A DNA stretch of 64,000 nt. Source: Achromobacter insuavis. Its GTDB lineage: Bacteria; Pseudomonadota; Gammaproteobacteria; Burkholderiales; Burkholderiaceae_B. The position numbers and the translations under genes are program-made. Location of the stretch: assembly GCF_902859645.1 (NCBI RefSeq), contig NZ_CADIJR010000013.1, forward strand, positions 41,235-105,234, given 5' to 3'. Positions 7,751 through 18,004 of this stretch are shown in pieces. How positions within the stretch are numbered: the stretch's first letter is position 1; every line of letters begins with the position of its first letter. The notes beneath the pieces are model-generated. The model saw only the letters and a list, made by a program, of their open reading frames with translations, did no database searches and was not told the DNA's origin.

Positions 7751-8428
7751 ATGAAACTCGCTCTCGACCATCTCGTCGTCGCCGCCGCGGACCTGGACAG
7801 CGGCACGCGCCACGTGGCCGACCTGCTGGGCATTGCGCCCATGGGCGGCGGCGCGCATCCGCGCATGGGCACCCACAACCGCGTGCTGGGCATGGCGGGC
7901 GGCGTGTACCTGGAAGTGATCGCCATCGACCCGGGCGCGCCCGCGCCGCAGCGGCCGCGCTGGTTCGGGCTGGACCAGCCGGCCATGCGGGCGCGCCTGG
8001 CTGAAGGGCCGTTCCTGGCGCACTGGGCGGCGCGCGTCGAGGCGCCCGACGACCTGAACGCATGGCAGGCGCGGCACCCCGATCGCATCGCGCCCGCCAT
8101 CCCCATGACCCGCGGCGACCTGCGCTGGCGGCTCACGGTGCCGGACGATGGCAGCCTGCCCGCCTGGCGCGAGGACGGCCAGGCAGCCGGCGACGGCCTG
8201 CTGCCGACGCTGATCCAGTGGGACGTGCCGGCCTATCCCGGCGTCAGCCTGCCGCGCCAGCCGCTGACGCTGCGCGCCCTGACCGCCACCCATCCGCATG
8301 CCGCGCTGCTGCGCCAGGGATTGGCCTGGCTGGGCGCGGACGCGCTCATCGCCATCGAACAGGCCGACGGGCCGCCACGCCTGCAGGCCGCCATCGAGAC
8401 CGGCCAGGGCATCCGGATCCTGGCCTGA
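7751..8428 (+). CDS. VOC-family (glyoxalase-like) protein
   Basis: The 225-residue product opens with LDHLVVAAADLDSGTRHVADLLGI, the start of a glyoxalase-like domain, followed by HPRMGTHNRVLGMAGGVYLEVIAID. The latter has the His/Glu positions that bind metal in many VOC proteins. The second half (LRALTATHPHAALLRQGLAWLG) is the paired, shorter module of the Glyoxalase_3 type. The substrate is unknown. The alanyl-tRNA editing gene starts 35 bp downstream in the same direction, so the two probably share a transcript. The ATG follows a short leader with no strong Shine-Dalgarno sequence. Confidence 0.8.
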   Translation: MKLALDHLVVAAADLDSGTRHVADLLGIAPMGGGAHPRMGTHNRVLGMAGGVYLEVIAIDPGAPAPQRPRWFGLDQPAMRARLAEGPFLAHWAARVEAPDDLNAWQARHPDRIAPAIPMTRGDLRWRLTVPDDGSLPAWREDGQAAGDGLLPTLIQWDVPAYPGVSLPRQPLTLRALTATHPHAALLRQGLAWLGADALIAIEQADGPPRLQAAIETGQGIRILA

Positions 8429-8462
8429 CCCCCGCCACAAGAAAGACAACGGAGACATCCCC

Positions 8463-9176
8463 ATGAGCGTCACCCTCAAGCGCTTCGACGACGCGCCCTA
8501 CGAGCAGCAGTGCGAAGCCACCGTCATCGCCGTCGGCGCCGACGGCGTCGAACTGGACCAGACCCTCTGCTACGCCCGCAGCGGCGGCCAGGCCGGCGAC
8601 AGCGGCACGCTGACGCTGGCCGATGGCCGCGCGCTGCCGGTGGCCGACACCGTCTACGCCGACGACCGCCGCCGCATCCTGCACGTGCTGGCCGAGGGCG
8701 CCGCCGCGCCCCAGGTCGGCGACCGCGTCACCGTGCGCATCGACTGGCCGCGCCGCCATCGGCTGATGCGCCTGCACACCTGTCTGCACCTGCTCGGTTC
8801 GCTGGTGCCGGCGCCGGTCACCGGCTGCAGCATTTCGCCCGACTCGGCTCGCATCGACTTCGACCTGCCCGAATCGACGCTCGACAAGGCCGACCTGACC
8901 GAGCGCCTGAACGCACTGATCCAGGCCCGCACCGACGTCACCGTCAACACCATCACGCCCGAGGAACTGGCGGCGCAGCCCGACCTGGTGCGCACGGTCG
9001 GCGCCGCCCCGCCCGGCGGCACGGCGCGCATCCGCATCATCGAGATCCCCGGCGTGGACCGCCAGCCCTGTGGCGGCACGCACGTGGCCAACACCGGCGA
9101 GATCGGCCCGGTCACCGTCACCAAGATCGAAAAGAAAAGCCGCACCAACCGCCGCGTGGTGGTGGCCTTCGCCTGA
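8463..9176 (+). CDS. Alanyl-tRNA editing protein (AlaX-type, trans-editing)
   Basis: The 237-residue protein resembles the free-standing editing domain of alanyl-tRNA synthetase. It removes Ser or Gly mischarged on tRNA-Ala. The zinc site is visible in two parts: HTCLHLL (about residues 104-110; HxxxH) and CGGTH (about 203-207; CxxxH). SGGQAGDSGTL near residue 38 is the conserved SxxGGQ-type segment. The ATG at 8463 was chosen over upstream codons because the family begins just before this block and a GGAGA sequence lies 7 bp upstream. A strong terminator follows 16 bp after the stop. Confidence 0.9.
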   Translation: MSVTLKRFDDAPYEQQCEATVIAVGADGVELDQTLCYARSGGQAGDSGTLTLADGRALPVADTVYADDRRRILHVLAEGAAAPQVGDRVTVRIDWPRRHRLMRLHTCLHLLGSLVPAPVTGCSISPDSARIDFDLPESTLDKADLTERLNALIQARTDVTVNTITPEELAAQPDLVRTVGAAPPGGTARIRIIEIPGVDRQPCGGTHVANTGEIGPVTVTKIEKKSRTNRRVVVAFA

Positions 9177-9192
9177 ACCGTCGCGCCATGCA

Positions 9193-9221
9193 AAAGGCCG
9201 CCCGGGTGGCGGCCTTTTTTT
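9193..9221 (+). terminator. Intrinsic terminator after the AlaX gene
   Basis: Perfect 10-bp stem AAAGGCCGCC (9193-9202) and GGCGGCCTTT (9208-9217), 5-base loop, continuing into T7. The A-rich 5' side lets it also work on the other strand for the convergent PAP2 gene. Confidence 0.9.
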
Positions 9222-9247
9222 GGTCGGAAACGCCTCGCGCCGGCGCC

Positions 9248-10009
9248 TCAGCCCTTCTTCCACCAGCGCCAGGGCGCCCGCAGCGGCCACTGGTACTTGC
9301 TGCCGAGCACGCGCGGCGCCAGCAGATGGCCGACCGCGATGGCGATGCCGGCGGCGGTCATGACGTCCGACAGGTAGTGGTCCAGGTTGACCAGACGGCT
9401 GACGGCGACCAGCGCGGCCAGCGACAGGAACGCCCAGCGCCAGCGCGGCGCCAGGATGCCGAGCGTCACCGCCACCGCGAAGGCGGCGTAGGTGTGGCTG
9501 GAGGGAAACGAATTGAACTGGTTGGCGCGCGAGAAGGCCTCGCCCAGCCCGTAGATGCCTTTGTCGAAGAACAGCTCGGGGCGCGCCCGCGCCACCGAAC
9601 GCTTGAGCACCAGCACCACCAGGCCGCCCACCGCCATGGTCGACAGCATCAGCAGGCTGCCACGCGCCATGCTGGCGTAGCTCATGCGCACCGGATTGCG
9701 CCAGCCGCGCGCCAGGCCGACCAGGCCGACGATGTAGAACGCCAGCGCCACGCCGATATAGCGGCCGCTTTCGCCCATTTCGCCGATCCACTCGAACGAT
9801 TCGTTGACGCCCTCGGACACCGTCTGCCGGATCCAGATCGCCAGCGGCAGGTCGACCCACAGGGCACAGGCGCCCGCCACCACGGCCAGCGCCAGGCCCG
9901 CCGCCACCCACGCGGCGGTGGACAAGGGGTTGCGAAACTCGTCCGCCGAAGCGACCACGCCGCCAGCCGGAAGCACGCGGGTCGGGGGAATGGGAAGATT
10001 CGTCGTCAT
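9248..10009 (-). CDS. PAP2-family membrane phosphatase
   Basis: A 253-residue integral membrane protein with about six hydrophobic segments. The phosphatidic-acid-phosphatase signature is complete: KRSVARARP (K-x6-RP), FPSSHTYAAF (PSxH) and SRLVNLDHYLSD (SR-x5-H-x3-D). The active site would face the periplasm and dephosphorylate a lipid phosphate or undecaprenyl diphosphate; the exact substrate cannot be told. The gene converges on AlaX and diverges from miaB, with a short intergenic region at 10010-10172. Confidence 0.9.
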   Translation of the reverse strand: MTTNLPIPPTRVLPAGGVVASADEFRNPLSTAAWVAAGLALAVVAGACALWVDLPLAIWIRQTVSEGVNESFEWIGEMGESGRYIGVALAFYIVGLVGLARGWRNPVRMSYASMARGSLLMLSTMAVGGLVVLVLKRSVARARPELFFDKGIYGLGEAFSRANQFNSFPSSHTYAAFAVAVTLGILAPRWRWAFLSLAALVAVSRLVNLDHYLSDVMTAAGIAIAVGHLLAPRVLGSKYQWPLRAPWRWWKKG

Positions 10010-10172
10010 CGGACCGGGTTTGTAAAGAGTCTTGTTCTCGGAAAGAGAATCGGCGAAGGCGAGCTATCGTAACCCCGCATTGCGGATTGAAGTGGGAAAT
10101 TTGCTGCAAGGGGTAAAATCCCGCTTTTCCCCTCTTCTGCCCCCGGGATCTACACCCGTCACGGCGACCGAC

Positions 10173-11603
10173 ATGCAAGAAACCTCCCTGAAGCGCGCCT
10201 CGGCCGCGCCCGACGGCGCCGCCGTCCCGTCCTCCGCCGTCATCGGCTCCCCCCGCAAGCTTTACATCCGCACCTTCGGCTGCCAGATGAACGAGTACGA
10301 CTCGGACAAGATGGCCGACGTGCTGCGCGGCGACCAGGGGCTGGAGCTGACCGACAATCCGGAAGAAGCCGACGTCATCCTGTTCAACACCTGTTCGGTG
10401 CGTGAAAAGGCCCAGGAAAAGGTCTTTTCCGACCTGGGCCGCGTGCAGCACCTGAAAAAGACCAACCCGAACCTGGTGATCGGCGTGGGCGGCTGCGTGG
10501 CCAGCCAGGAAGGCGAGGCCATCGTCAAGCGCGCGCCCTACGTGGACGTGGTGTTCGGCCCGCAGACCCTGCACCGCCTGCCCGACCTGATCCAGCGCCG
10601 CCGCGCCGAGGGCCGCTCGCAGGTCGACATCAGCTTCCCCGAGATCGAGAAGTTCGACAACATGCCGCCGCCGCGCGTCGACGGCGCCACCGCCTTCGTC
10701 TCGATCATGGAAGGCTGTAGCAAGTACTGCAGCTTCTGTGTCGTGCCGTACACGCGCGGCGAGGAAGTCTCGCGGCCGTTCGACGACGTGCTGATCGAAG
10801 TGGCCGACCTGGCCGACCAGGGCGTCAAGGAAGTCACGCTGCTGGGCCAGAACGTCAACGCCTACCGCGGCCGCATGACCGACAGCGACGAGATCGCCGA
10901 TTTCGCCATGCTGCTGGAGTACGTGCACGAGATCCCCGGCATCGAACGCATCCGCTACACCACCTCGCACCCCAAGGAAATGACCCAGCGCATGGTGGAC
11001 GCCTACGCCCGCCTGCCCAAGCTGGTGTCGTTCCTGCACCTGCCGGTGCAGGCCGGCAGCGACCGCGTGCTGGCGGCCATGAAGCGCGGCTACACCACCC
11101 TCGAATTCAAGTCGGTGGTGCGCCGCCTGCGCGCCGCGCGCCCCGACCTGACGCTGTCGTCGGACTTCATCGTCGGCTTCCCCGGCGAGACCGAGGAAGA
11201 CTTCGAAAAGACCATGAAGCTGATCGAGGACGTCGGCTTCGACACCTCGTTCTCGTTCGTCTACTCGCGCCGCCCCGGCACGCCGGCCGCCGACCTGCAC
11301 GACGACACGCCGCAGGACGTCAAGCTGCGCCGCCTGCAGCGCCTGCAGGCGCTGATCAACGAGCAGGCCGCCGCCATCGCCCGCAACATGGTCGGCACCC
11401 GCCAGCGCCTGCTGGTGGAAGGCCCCTCGCGACGCGACCCGAACGAGCTGATGGGCCGCACCGAGAACAACCGCATCGTCAACTTCGCCGCGCCCGCGCG
11501 GCTCATCGGCCAGATGGTCGACGTCATCATCACCGAAGCGCACACCAACTCGTTGCGCGCCCGGGTGGCCGACATCGACCGCGACGCCCAAGGGACCGAA
11601 TGA
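10173..11603 (+). CDS. miaB: tRNA-2-methylthio-N6-dimethylallyladenosine synthase MiaB
   Basis: A 476-residue radical-SAM methylthiotransferase that adds the methylthio group to i6A37 of tRNAs reading UNN codons. The N-terminal domain has its three cluster ligands (C37 in [12 protein letters not shown]74 in [10 protein letters not shown]108 in GGCVA). The radical-SAM cluster is GCSKYCSFC (C182, C186, C189). A TRAM domain ends the protein ([16 protein letters not shown] onward). The ATG at 10173 fits the family; the frame upstream runs into the promoter, where a TAAAAT -10-like box lies at 10114-10119. It overlaps phoH by ATGA, starting a conserved miaB-ybeZ-ybeY-ybeX-lnt block. Confidence 0.96.
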   Translation: MQETSLKRASAAPDGAAVPSSAVIGSPRKLYIRTFGCQMNEYDSDKMADVLRGDQGLELTDNPEEADVILFNTCSVREKAQEKVFSDLGRVQHLKKTNPNLVIGVGGCVASQEGEAIVKRAPYVDVVFGPQTLHRLPDLIQRRRAEGRSQVDISFPEIEKFDNMPPPRVDGATAFVSIMEGCSKYCSFCVVPYTRGEEVSRPFDDVLIEVADLADQGVKEVTLLGQNVNAYRGRMTDSDEIADFAMLLEYVHEIPGIERIRYTTSHPKEMTQRMVDAYARLPKLVSFLHLPVQAGSDRVLAAMKRGYTTLEFKSVVRRLRAARPDLTLSSDFIVGFPGETEEDFEKTMKLIEDVGFDTSFSFVYSRRPGTPAADLHDDTPQDVKLRRLQRLQALINEQAAAIARNMVGTRQRLLVEGPSRRDPNELMGRTENNRIVNFAAPARLIGQMVDVIITEAHTNSLRARVADIDRDAQGTE

Positions 11604-12625
11604 CCACTTCCCGCCCCCGCGCCCGCCGCAGCATGCCCGCCGTCGTCACCCTGGACGGCGACAACACCCACCTGGCCAACCTGTGCGGCCCGCTGGACGA
11701 GAACCTGCGCCAGCTGGCCGACGGCATGGGCGTGAAGCTCGCGCGCCGCGGCAGCCGCGTCACGATCGAGGGCGAGCAGGCCGAGCTGGCCGGCCGCGCG
11801 CTGCGCCGCTTCCATGAGCAGGCGGTGCACCGCGCCCTGTCGGTCGACGACATCCAGCTCGGGCTGGTCGAGATCGGCATCGGCCGCCAGGAAGAGAAAA
11901 CGCAGGACGCGCCGGCCCGCGAGGCCGACCCGCTGCCGGCGCTGGACGACGACAGCGACGCCATCGCCCTGCGCACCAAGCGCAGCGATCTGCGTCCGCG
12001 CACGCCGCGCCAGCGCGACTACCTGAACAACATCCTCAAGCACGACATCACCTTCGGCGTGGGCCCGGCCGGCACCGGCAAGACCTGGCTGGCGGTGGCC
12101 TGCGCCATCGACGCGATGGAACGCGACACGGTGCAGCGCCTGGTGCTGACACGCCCGGCGGTCGAGGCCGGCGAACGGCTGGGCTTCCTGCCCGGCGACC
12201 TGGCGCAGAAGGTCGATCCGTACCTGCGCCCGCTGTACGACGCCCTCTATGACCTGATGGGCTTCGAGAAGGTGCAGCGCCTGTTCGAGAAGCAGACCAT
12301 CGAGATCGCGCCGCTGGCCTACATGCGCGGCCGCACGCTGAACCACGCCTTCGTCATCCTGGACGAGGCGCAGAACACCACGCCGGAACAGATGAAGATG
12401 TTCCTGACGCGCATCGGCTTCGGCAGCAAGGCCGTCATCACCGGCGACCCGTCGCAGGTGGACCTGCCGCGCGGCCAGGAAAGCGGCCTGGCGCATGCCG
12501 TCAAGGTGCTGCACGACGTGCAGGGCATCGCCACCACCCGCTTCACCAGCCGCGACGTGGTGCGCCACCCGCTGGTGGCCCGCATCGTCGATGCCTACGA
12601 CCGAGCCTCGGAAAATGACGCCTGA
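11600..12625 (+). CDS. ybeZ: PhoH-family ATPase (YbeZ)
   Basis: A 341-residue P-loop protein with an N-terminal KH-like segment. The Walker A motif is GPAGTGKT (155-162), and Walker B is [11 protein letters not shown] about 90 residues later, followed by the sensor-like [11 protein letters not shown]. YbeZ is a PhoH-type ATPase linked to RNA metabolism and works with YbeY, encoded next. It is coupled to miaB by ATGA and overlaps ybeY by 11 bp. The name follows the ybeZYX-lnt order; the cellular role of PhoH proteins is still poorly defined. Confidence 0.93.
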   Translation: MTTSRPRARRSMPAVVTLDGDNTHLANLCGPLDENLRQLADGMGVKLARRGSRVTIEGEQAELAGRALRRFHEQAVHRALSVDDIQLGLVEIGIGRQEEKTQDAPAREADPLPALDDDSDAIALRTKRSDLRPRTPRQRDYLNNILKHDITFGVGPAGTGKTWLAVACAIDAMERDTVQRLVLTRPAVEAGERLGFLPGDLAQKVDPYLRPLYDALYDLMGFEKVQRLFEKQTIEIAPLAYMRGRTLNHAFVILDEAQNTTPEQMKMFLTRIGFGSKAVITGDPSQVDLPRGQESGLAHAVKVLHDVQGIATTRFTSRDVVRHPLVARIVDAYDRASENDA

Positions 12626-13088
12626 CCTGTCCCTTTCCGTCCAGTACGGCGTCGAGGAACCCCGCCTGCCGCGCTGGCGCCTGCGCCGCTGGGCCGAGCG
12701 GGCGCTGGCCGCCGCGGCCGAGGACGGGCTGGTGGACTTCAGCGCCGCCGAGCTCAGCCTGCGCCTGGTGGGCGTGGCCGAGGGGCGCCGCCTGAACCGC
12801 GATTTCCGCCAGCGCGACTACGCCACCAACGTGCTGACGTTCGAGTATGGCGTCGACCCGCTGGGCGTGGCGCGCGGCGACATCGTGATGTGCGTGCCGG
12901 TGCTGGTGCGCGAGGCGCGCGAACAGCGCAAGGCGCTGCTCGACCACGCCGCCCACCTGACCCTGCACGGGGTGCTGCATTCGCTCGGCTACGACCACAT
13001 CAAGGCGCGCGACGCCCGCCGCATGGAAGCGCTGGAGACCGCCACGCTGGCCCGCATGGGCATCGCCGACCCCTACACCGAGGCGTGA
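12615..13088 (+). CDS. ybeY: rRNA maturation endoribonuclease YbeY
   Basis: The 157-residue product has the zinc motif HGVLHSLGYDH (H118, H122, H128), diagnostic of YbeY, and the upstream conserved NRDFRQRDYATNVLTFEY. YbeY takes part in 16S rRNA 3'-end maturation and ribosome quality control. The ATG at 12615 lies inside the end of ybeZ and gives the usual family length; the frame is open further upstream but only as an overlap of ybeZ. Confidence 0.95.
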   Translation: MTPDLSLSVQYGVEEPRLPRWRLRRWAERALAAAAEDGLVDFSAAELSLRLVGVAEGRRLNRDFRQRDYATNVLTFEYGVDPLGVARGDIVMCVPVLVREAREQRKALLDHAAHLTLHGVLHSLGYDHIKARDARRMEALETATLARMGIADPYTEA

Positions 13089-13242
13089 TCTCCGGCCCTG
13101 GGGTCAACCCTGAGCAATCGGCGCGAAATGGCGTCCAGCAAGGCGCAGATCGCGTCGGTTGGACCCATTTTCCGGGGTTGCGTTACAAATTGAGCGCCAG
13201 ATTCGGTTATGCTGGCCCCTCCATAACTTGTCCTCCCGGACG

Positions 13243-14133
13243 ATGTCTGACCCCTACCCTGCTCCCGAAGCGACGCCTGCTCGCTCATCCAAACCCGCCA
13301 CCAAATCCCTTCTAGACCGCCTGCTTTCCCTCGTGCGCCGCGAGCCCGAGGACCGTGAAGGCATCAAGGCCGTTCTCGAAGCCGCGCATGACCGCGACCT
13401 GCTGGACGCGGAGTCCTACAAGATGATCAAGGGCGCGCTGGCCGTGTCCGAAGGCACCGTCGGCGACATCATGGTCCCGCGCTCGCGCATGGACCTGCTC
13501 GACGTCACGCAGCCCATCCCCTACCTGGTGGCCAACGTGATCGAAACCGCGCACTCGCGGTTCCCGGTCTACGAAGGCGACCGCGACAACATCATCGGCA
13601 TCCTGCTCGCCAAGGACCTGCTGCGCTGCATGCTGGAACCCGGCATCGAAGTGCGCACGCTGGTGCGTCCGGCCGTGTTCATCCCGGAATCCAAGCGCCT
13701 GAACGTGCTGCTGCACGAGTTCCGCGCCAGCCGCAACCACCAGGCCATCGTCATCGATGAGCATGGCGGCATCTCCGGCCTGGTAACGATGGAAGACGTG
13801 CTGGAACAGATCGTCGGCGACATCGAGGACGAATTCGACGAAACCGAGGAAGACTCGATCTTCCCCGAGGGCGAGAACCAGTGGCGCGTGCTGGCCGCCA
13901 CCGACATCTCGCACTTCAACGACGTGTTCGGCTGCCATCTGCCCGACGACGAGTACGACAGCGTCGGCGGCTGGATGGGCGGCCAGCTCGGCCGCATCCC
14001 GCGCCGCGGCGACGTCGCCGAGATCGACGGCCTGAAACTCGAAGTGGCGCGCGGCGATGCCCGCCGCGCCATCTGGCTGCGAGTCAAGCGCGTGGCGCCG
14101 TCGCGCGGCGTCCCGCCCGATACCGACGCATGA
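13243..14133 (+). CDS. ybeX: CorC/HlyC-family CBS-domain protein (YbeX)
   Basis: The 296-residue cytoplasmic protein has two CBS domains (about 75-190; [12 protein letters not shown] starts the first, [23 protein letters not shown] ends the second) and a C-terminal CorC_HlyC domain. There is no DUF21 membrane part, so it is the short YbeX/CorC type linked to Mg/Co efflux and ribosome metabolism. The ATG at 13243 gives the start MSDPYPAPE, seen in Alcaligenaceae homologues as I recall them. The 154-bp gap from ybeY includes TTACAA and TATGCT boxes (13183-13213), a possible internal promoter. It overlaps lnt by ATGA. Confidence 0.92.
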   Translation: MSDPYPAPEATPARSSKPATKSLLDRLLSLVRREPEDREGIKAVLEAAHDRDLLDAESYKMIKGALAVSEGTVGDIMVPRSRMDLLDVTQPIPYLVANVIETAHSRFPVYEGDRDNIIGILLAKDLLRCMLEPGIEVRTLVRPAVFIPESKRLNVLLHEFRASRNHQAIVIDEHGGISGLVTMEDVLEQIVGDIEDEFDETEEDSIFPEGENQWRVLAATDISHFNDVFGCHLPDDEYDSVGGWMGGQLGRIPRRGDVAEIDGLKLEVARGDARRAIWLRVKRVAPSRGVPPDTDA

Positions 14134-15761
14134 GCCGCGCCGCCCGCGGTCCGCTCCTGCTGGGCGCGGCCGGCCTGACGCTGGCCGGCGCCGTCCACGC
14201 CCTCACCTTCGCGCCCGGTCCGCTGCCGGACTGGGCCCTGGCCATCACCCAGATCCTGGCGCTGGCGGTGGCCGCCCGCGTCACCCTGTACGCGCCGTCG
14301 GCGCGCCAGGCGTGGCTGCGCGGCTGGCTGTTCAGCTTCGCCACCTATGCGCTGGGGCTGTACTGGATCTTCATCAGCCTGCACCGCTACGGCGACCTGG
14401 CCGCGCCGTTGGCGGTCGCCGCGGTCCTGGCGCTGTCGGCCTTCCTGGCGCTGTTCCCGGCCACCGCCGGCGCGCTGGCGCGGCGCTACACGCCGCTGGC
14501 CGCCGACTCGACGCCGGGACGGGTGCTGTCGGCCACGCTGGCCTGGGGCGCGCTGTGGGCCGGCTTCGAATGGATCCGCGCGGTGCTGCTGACCGGCTTC
14601 CCGTGGCTCAACATCGGCTACGCGCAGGTCGACAGTCCCATCGCCGGCTGGGCGCCGCTGCTGGGCGTGCATGGCATGGCCCTGCTGTCGGCCTTCGCCG
14701 CCGCCGCCATCGCCAGCCTGTGGCGTCCCGCGGGCCAGCAGAAGCAACCACGCGACGGCCGCCACGCGCTGGCCGCCGGCGTGGCGCTGGCGCTGGCCGC
14801 CGCCGGCTGGCCGTTGTCGCGCATCGACTGGTCGGCCCCCAGCGGCGAGCCGCTGAACGTGCGCCTGGTCCAGGGCAACATCGAGCAGTCGCAGAAATTC
14901 GATCCGGCGCTGCTTGATCAGAGCCTGCGCCGCCATCTGGAACTGGCGGCCATGCCGCCCGCGCCCGGCGTGCCGGCGCCGCAGATGGTGATCCTGCCGG
15001 AAACCGTGCTGCCGGTCTTCCAGGACCAGCTCGATCCGCGCGTCTGGGAAATCTGGCGCGAGGTCGCCGCGCGCCAGAATGCCGTGATCGCCATGGGCGC
15101 GCCGGTCCACGACGTGGTCAACGGCCGCGACCGCTACACCAACAGCGTGTTGGGTTTCGACGGCCAGACGCCGGCCTCGCAATTGATCAGCGGCGCCACC
15201 GCGATGCGCTACGACAAGCGCCACCTGGTGCCCTGGGGCGAATATGTGCCGCCGGGCTTCCACTGGTTCGTCGAGATGTTGAACATCCCGTTGGGCGATT
15301 TCGACCGCGGCGCCGAGCGTCAGACGCCGTTCGCGGTGGGCGGCCAGCACATCGCCTTCAACATCTGCTACGAAGACCTGTTCGGTCCGGACCTGCTGCC
15401 CGCGCTGCAGTCCGGTCCCAACGGCGAACCGGGCGCCACCATCCTGGTGAACGTCAGCAACCTGGGCTGGTTCGGCGATAGCTGGGCCTTGCGCCAGCAC
15501 CTGCAGATCGGGCGCCTGCGCACGATCGAGACCGCGCGTCCCATGCTGACCGCCACCAACACCGGCATCACCGCGGCCATCGACGCCAAGGGCCATGTCG
15601 CGGCCCAGCTGGCGCCGCTGCGGCCCGGCGTGCTGCCGGTGTCGGTACAGGGCATGGCGGGCCTGACGCCCTATGCCCGATTCGGCGACAAGTCGGCGCT
15701 GGCGCTGATCGGCCTTGCGCTGATCGCCGCCTTCGGCATCAACCGCCCGCGCCGCAACTGA
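14130..15761 (+). CDS. lnt: Apolipoprotein N-acyltransferase Lnt
   Basis: A 543-residue inner-membrane enzyme that adds the third acyl chain to lipoproteins. The N-terminal half has six or more membrane spans; the periplasmic C-terminal half is a nitrilase-like domain. The catalytic triad is visible as Glu in [11 protein letters not shown], Lys in [15 protein letters not shown] and Cys in [10 protein letters not shown] last hydrophobic helix ([14 protein letters not shown]) anchors the C-terminus. The ATG overlaps the ybeX stop by ATGA. It is the last gene of the block; a GC-rich hairpin without U-tract (15769-15793) follows. Confidence 0.96.
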   Translation: MSRAARGPLLLGAAGLTLAGAVHALTFAPGPLPDWALAITQILALAVAARVTLYAPSARQAWLRGWLFSFATYALGLYWIFISLHRYGDLAAPLAVAAVLALSAFLALFPATAGALARRYTPLAADSTPGRVLSATLAWGALWAGFEWIRAVLLTGFPWLNIGYAQVDSPIAGWAPLLGVHGMALLSAFAAAAIASLWRPAGQQKQPRDGRHALAAGVALALAAAGWPLSRIDWSAPSGEPLNVRLVQGNIEQSQKFDPALLDQSLRRHLELAAMPPAPGVPAPQMVILPETVLPVFQDQLDPRVWEIWREVAARQNAVIAMGAPVHDVVNGRDRYTNSVLGFDGQTPASQLISGATAMRYDKRHLVPWGEYVPPGFHWFVEMLNIPLGDFDRGAERQTPFAVGGQHIAFNICYEDLFGPDLLPALQSGPNGEPGATILVNVSNLGWFGDSWALRQHLQIGRLRTIETARPMLTATNTGITAAIDAKGHVAAQLAPLRPGVLPVSVQGMAGLTPYARFGDKSALALIGLALIAAFGINRPRRN

Positions 15762-15768
15762 GCCTGAA

Positions 15769-15793
15769 CCGGGCCAGGCCTGGCCTGGTCCGG
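15769..15793. other. GC-rich hairpin between convergent lnt and aldo/keto reductase genes
   Basis: CCGGGCCAGGCC (15769-15780) can pair with GGCCTGGTCCGG just after it, with one G-T pair. No T-run follows on either strand, so termination is possible but not shown. Confidence 0.4.
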
Positions 15794-15873
15794 CGCTGCC
15801 CGGCCGACGCTTTCCTGTTTGGCGTGATCAGACACTGGGGCCTGTGCGAGGCTCCTTGTCGTGTGCACGGGCC

Positions 15874-16929
15874 CTAGCGCAACAGATTGGCGGGCAGCGC
15901 GCCGCTGTCGTCGACCGGCCGCAGCGGCCCCACTCCCGCGCCCGTCAGCTCGATGGCGTCAGCGATGCGCGCCATGTCGTCACTGTCCAGCTCCAGTTCC
16001 GCCGCGCCCAGCACGCCGTCGACCTGCGCCACGTTGCGCATGCCGACAATGGCTCCGGTGACGCCCGGCCACGCCAGGGTCCAGGCGATGGCGACCGCCG
16101 CCTGGGTCGTGCCGTGGCGTTCGGCGATGGGCTTGAGCGCTTCGGCCAGGGCCAGATTGCGCGCCAGGCAGGGCGGCTGGAATTCAGCGTTGCGCGAACG
16201 CCAGTCGTCCGCGCGCAACGCCTGCGCCCGCTCGACCGAAAAACCGCCGCTGAGCAACCCCGATTGCATCGGGCTGTAGACGATGACGCCGGTGCCGTTC
16301 TGCGCGCACCAGGGAATCAGGTCGGCGCCCGCGCCGCGCTGGATCGCCGAGAACGGCGGCTGCAGCGACTCCACGTGCCCCAGCGCCTCGGCGTCCTGCA
16401 ATTGCGCCAGGTTGTGGTTGGACAGGCCGACCGCGCGCACCTTGCCTTCGCGCTTGAGGTCCAGCAATTCCTGCCAATAGGCCTCCAGCGGCGTGCCGTC
16501 GCCGGCCGGCCAGTGCATCTGGTACAGGTCGATGCGCTCGACGCCCAGACGGCGCAGCGATCCCTCGATTTCGCGGCGGATGCTGGCCGGCGCGCCGTTG
16601 CGCCGCGGAGTCGCCTGCGGCTGCTCGGGCGACCAGGTCAGGCCGCATTTGGTGAAGACGTAGGGCCGTTCGCTTGCGCTCATCTGCGCCAGCGCGCGTC
16701 CCACCACCTCTTCGGCGTGGCCCAGTCCATAGACGGCGGCGGTGTCGATCCAGTTGATGCCGCGATCGACCGCGAGGCGGATGGCGGCGATCGAATCGGC
16801 GTCGTCCTGCGGCCCCCAGCCGATGGCCCAGGCATTGCCGCCCATCGCCCAGGCGCCCAGGCCGATGCGCGTGATCGACATATCGCTGCGCCCCAGCGGG
16901 CGCGTCGGAAAAGAAGTCGTGGTGCTCAT
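15874..16929 (-). CDS. Aldo/keto reductase
   Basis: A 351-residue cytoplasmic NADPH-dependent reductase. The catalytic tetrad is visible: Asp and Tyr in WIDTAAVYGLGHAE, Lys in YVFTKCG and His in LYQMHWPAGD. The C-terminal GAIVGMRNVAQVDG is the cofactor-binding end. The ATG at 16929 (MSTTTSFPTRPLGRSD) was chosen over one 55 residues upstream, because aldo/keto reductases begin just before TRIGLGAW and the extension is Cys/Arg-rich. The gene stands alone, convergent with lnt. The substrate is unknown. Confidence 0.9.
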   Translation of the reverse strand: MSTTTSFPTRPLGRSDMSITRIGLGAWAMGGNAWAIGWGPQDDADSIAAIRLAVDRGINWIDTAAVYGLGHAEEVVGRALAQMSASERPYVFTKCGLTWSPEQPQATPRRNGAPASIRREIEGSLRRLGVERIDLYQMHWPAGDGTPLEAYWQELLDLKREGKVRAVGLSNHNLAQLQDAEALGHVESLQPPFSAIQRGAGADLIPWCAQNGTGVIVYSPMQSGLLSGGFSVERAQALRADDWRSRNAEFQPPCLARNLALAEALKPIAERHGTTQAAVAIAWTLAWPGVTGAIVGMRNVAQVDGVLGAAELELDSDDMARIADAIELTGAGVGPLRPVDDSGALPANLLR

Positions 16930-17292
16930 GCGAAAAAAATCTCCTGCCGGCAAAACGTCATGGCGGATCCCGCCCGGGTCCCCGCAACAGTCACGATAGC
17001 ACTCGTCCAAGCCTTTGATTTTCCGGTGTTGTGCGCCTCGGGCGCGGCGTTCCGGAAACGACTGACACCCTTGCCGCGCGGCCGGCGCGACCACGCATGC
17101 GTCCCCTTGAAAGCGATTTCAACGCAACTTTTTCATTTTTTGCACCCAACCGACTTGCACGCCGAAATTAGTTCGTGCATAATCTCGTTTCTTCGCCAAC
17201 GGCACTAAACAAAACCGGCAACGAGATACGAAAAACGACCACGAAAGTGATCGGAAAAAACGTAAAACGTGGCAGGAGTTGATTAGAAGAAC
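16930..17292. other. Intergenic region carrying the tRNA cluster promoter
   Basis: About 360 bp with no gene. The right half is AT-richer than its surroundings and holds a strong sigma-70 promoter directed at the tRNA genes (17155-17183). The left half would carry the aldo/keto reductase promoter on the minus strand; I saw no clear boxes for it. Confidence 0.6.
17155..17183 (+). promoter_or_regulatory. Sigma-70 promoter of the tRNA cluster
   Basis: TTGCAC (17155-17160) and CATAAT (17178-17183) with an ideal 17-bp spacer, about 110 bp before the first tRNA-Ala gene. It is the best-looking promoter in the window. Confidence 0.75.
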
Positions 17293-17368
<76 letters not shown>

Positions 17369-17412
17369 GTCCAAAGCGAAGATTAGTACAGCAGTAAAAC
17401 CAGCAAGTCCAA

Positions 17413-17488
17413 GTCCCCTTCGTCTAGAGGCCTAGGACATCACCCTTTCACGGTGAGTACAGGGGTTCGAATCCCCTAGGGGACGCCA
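17413..17488 (+). tRNA. tRNA-Glu (TTC), copy 1
   Basis: 76 bases with encoded CCA. The acceptor GTCCCCT pairs with AGGGGAC, the anticodon loop CTTTCAC gives anticodon TTC, and the T-arm is GGGGTTCGAATCCCC. It lies 44 bp after tRNA-Ala. Confidence 0.97.
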
Positions 17489-17548
17489 GTTTACTGGCAG
17501 CAGTACAAGATGCAGTTGAAGTGACACAGTAGTTGAGTAAGCCGCTGC

Positions 17549-17625
17549 GGAGCGGTAGTTCAGTTGGTTAGAATACCGGCCTGTCACGCCGGGGGTCGCG
17601 GGTTCGAGCCCCGTCCGCTCCGCCA
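17549..17625 (+). tRNA. tRNA-Asp (GTC), copy 1
   Basis: 77 bases with encoded CCA. The acceptor GGAGCGG pairs with CCGCTCC, the anticodon stem CCGGC/GCCGG (approximately) frames anticodon GTC, and the T-arm is GCGGGTTCGAGCCCCGT. The last gene of the first triplet; a terminator follows. Confidence 0.97.
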
Positions 17626-17649
17626 AAAGCGCTCTACGCAGTGCCTTTC

Positions 17650-17676
17650 AAGAGCTCCGTCCCTGGAGCTTTTTGC
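17650..17676 (+). terminator. Terminator after the first tRNA triplet
   Basis: AGCTCC (17653-17658) pairs with GGAGCT (17665-17670), a 6-base loop, then TTTT. A short stem, so probably leaky; it separates the two tRNA triplets. Confidence 0.6.
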
Positions 17677-17728
17677 ATTTATAGGGTGTAAGCCTTGTTG
17701 TTTGCAGGTTGGAACAGCGGGGAATCTG

Positions 17729-17804
<76 letters not shown>

Positions 17805-17849
17805 GTAAAGCAGTAAGTAGTACAGTAGTTTGAGCAGTTGCACGTTCCG

Positions 17850-17925
17850 GTCCCCTTCGTCTAGAGGCCTAGGACATCACCCTTTCACGGTGAGTACAGG
17901 GGTTCGAATCCCCTAGGGGACGCCA
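17850..17925 (+). tRNA. tRNA-Glu (TTC), copy 2
   Basis: Identical to the copy at 17413. The 45-bp spacer from tRNA-Ala differs in sequence from the 44-bp spacer of the first triplet. Confidence 0.97.
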
Positions 17926-18004
17926 GTTCGCTGGCTCGCCGACCGGATCTGCAAAGCCGTCCTGACAAGATGGTGTGCTGCCAAGTGTTGTTGTAAACCG
18001 CTGC

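Noticed and set aside
8346-11591. Open frame of 1081 codons on the minus strand across VOC, AlaX, PAP2 and miaB genes
   Set aside because: It is the shadow of well-supported genes in GC-rich DNA; the composition is His/Arg/Val/Gly-rich with no family pattern.
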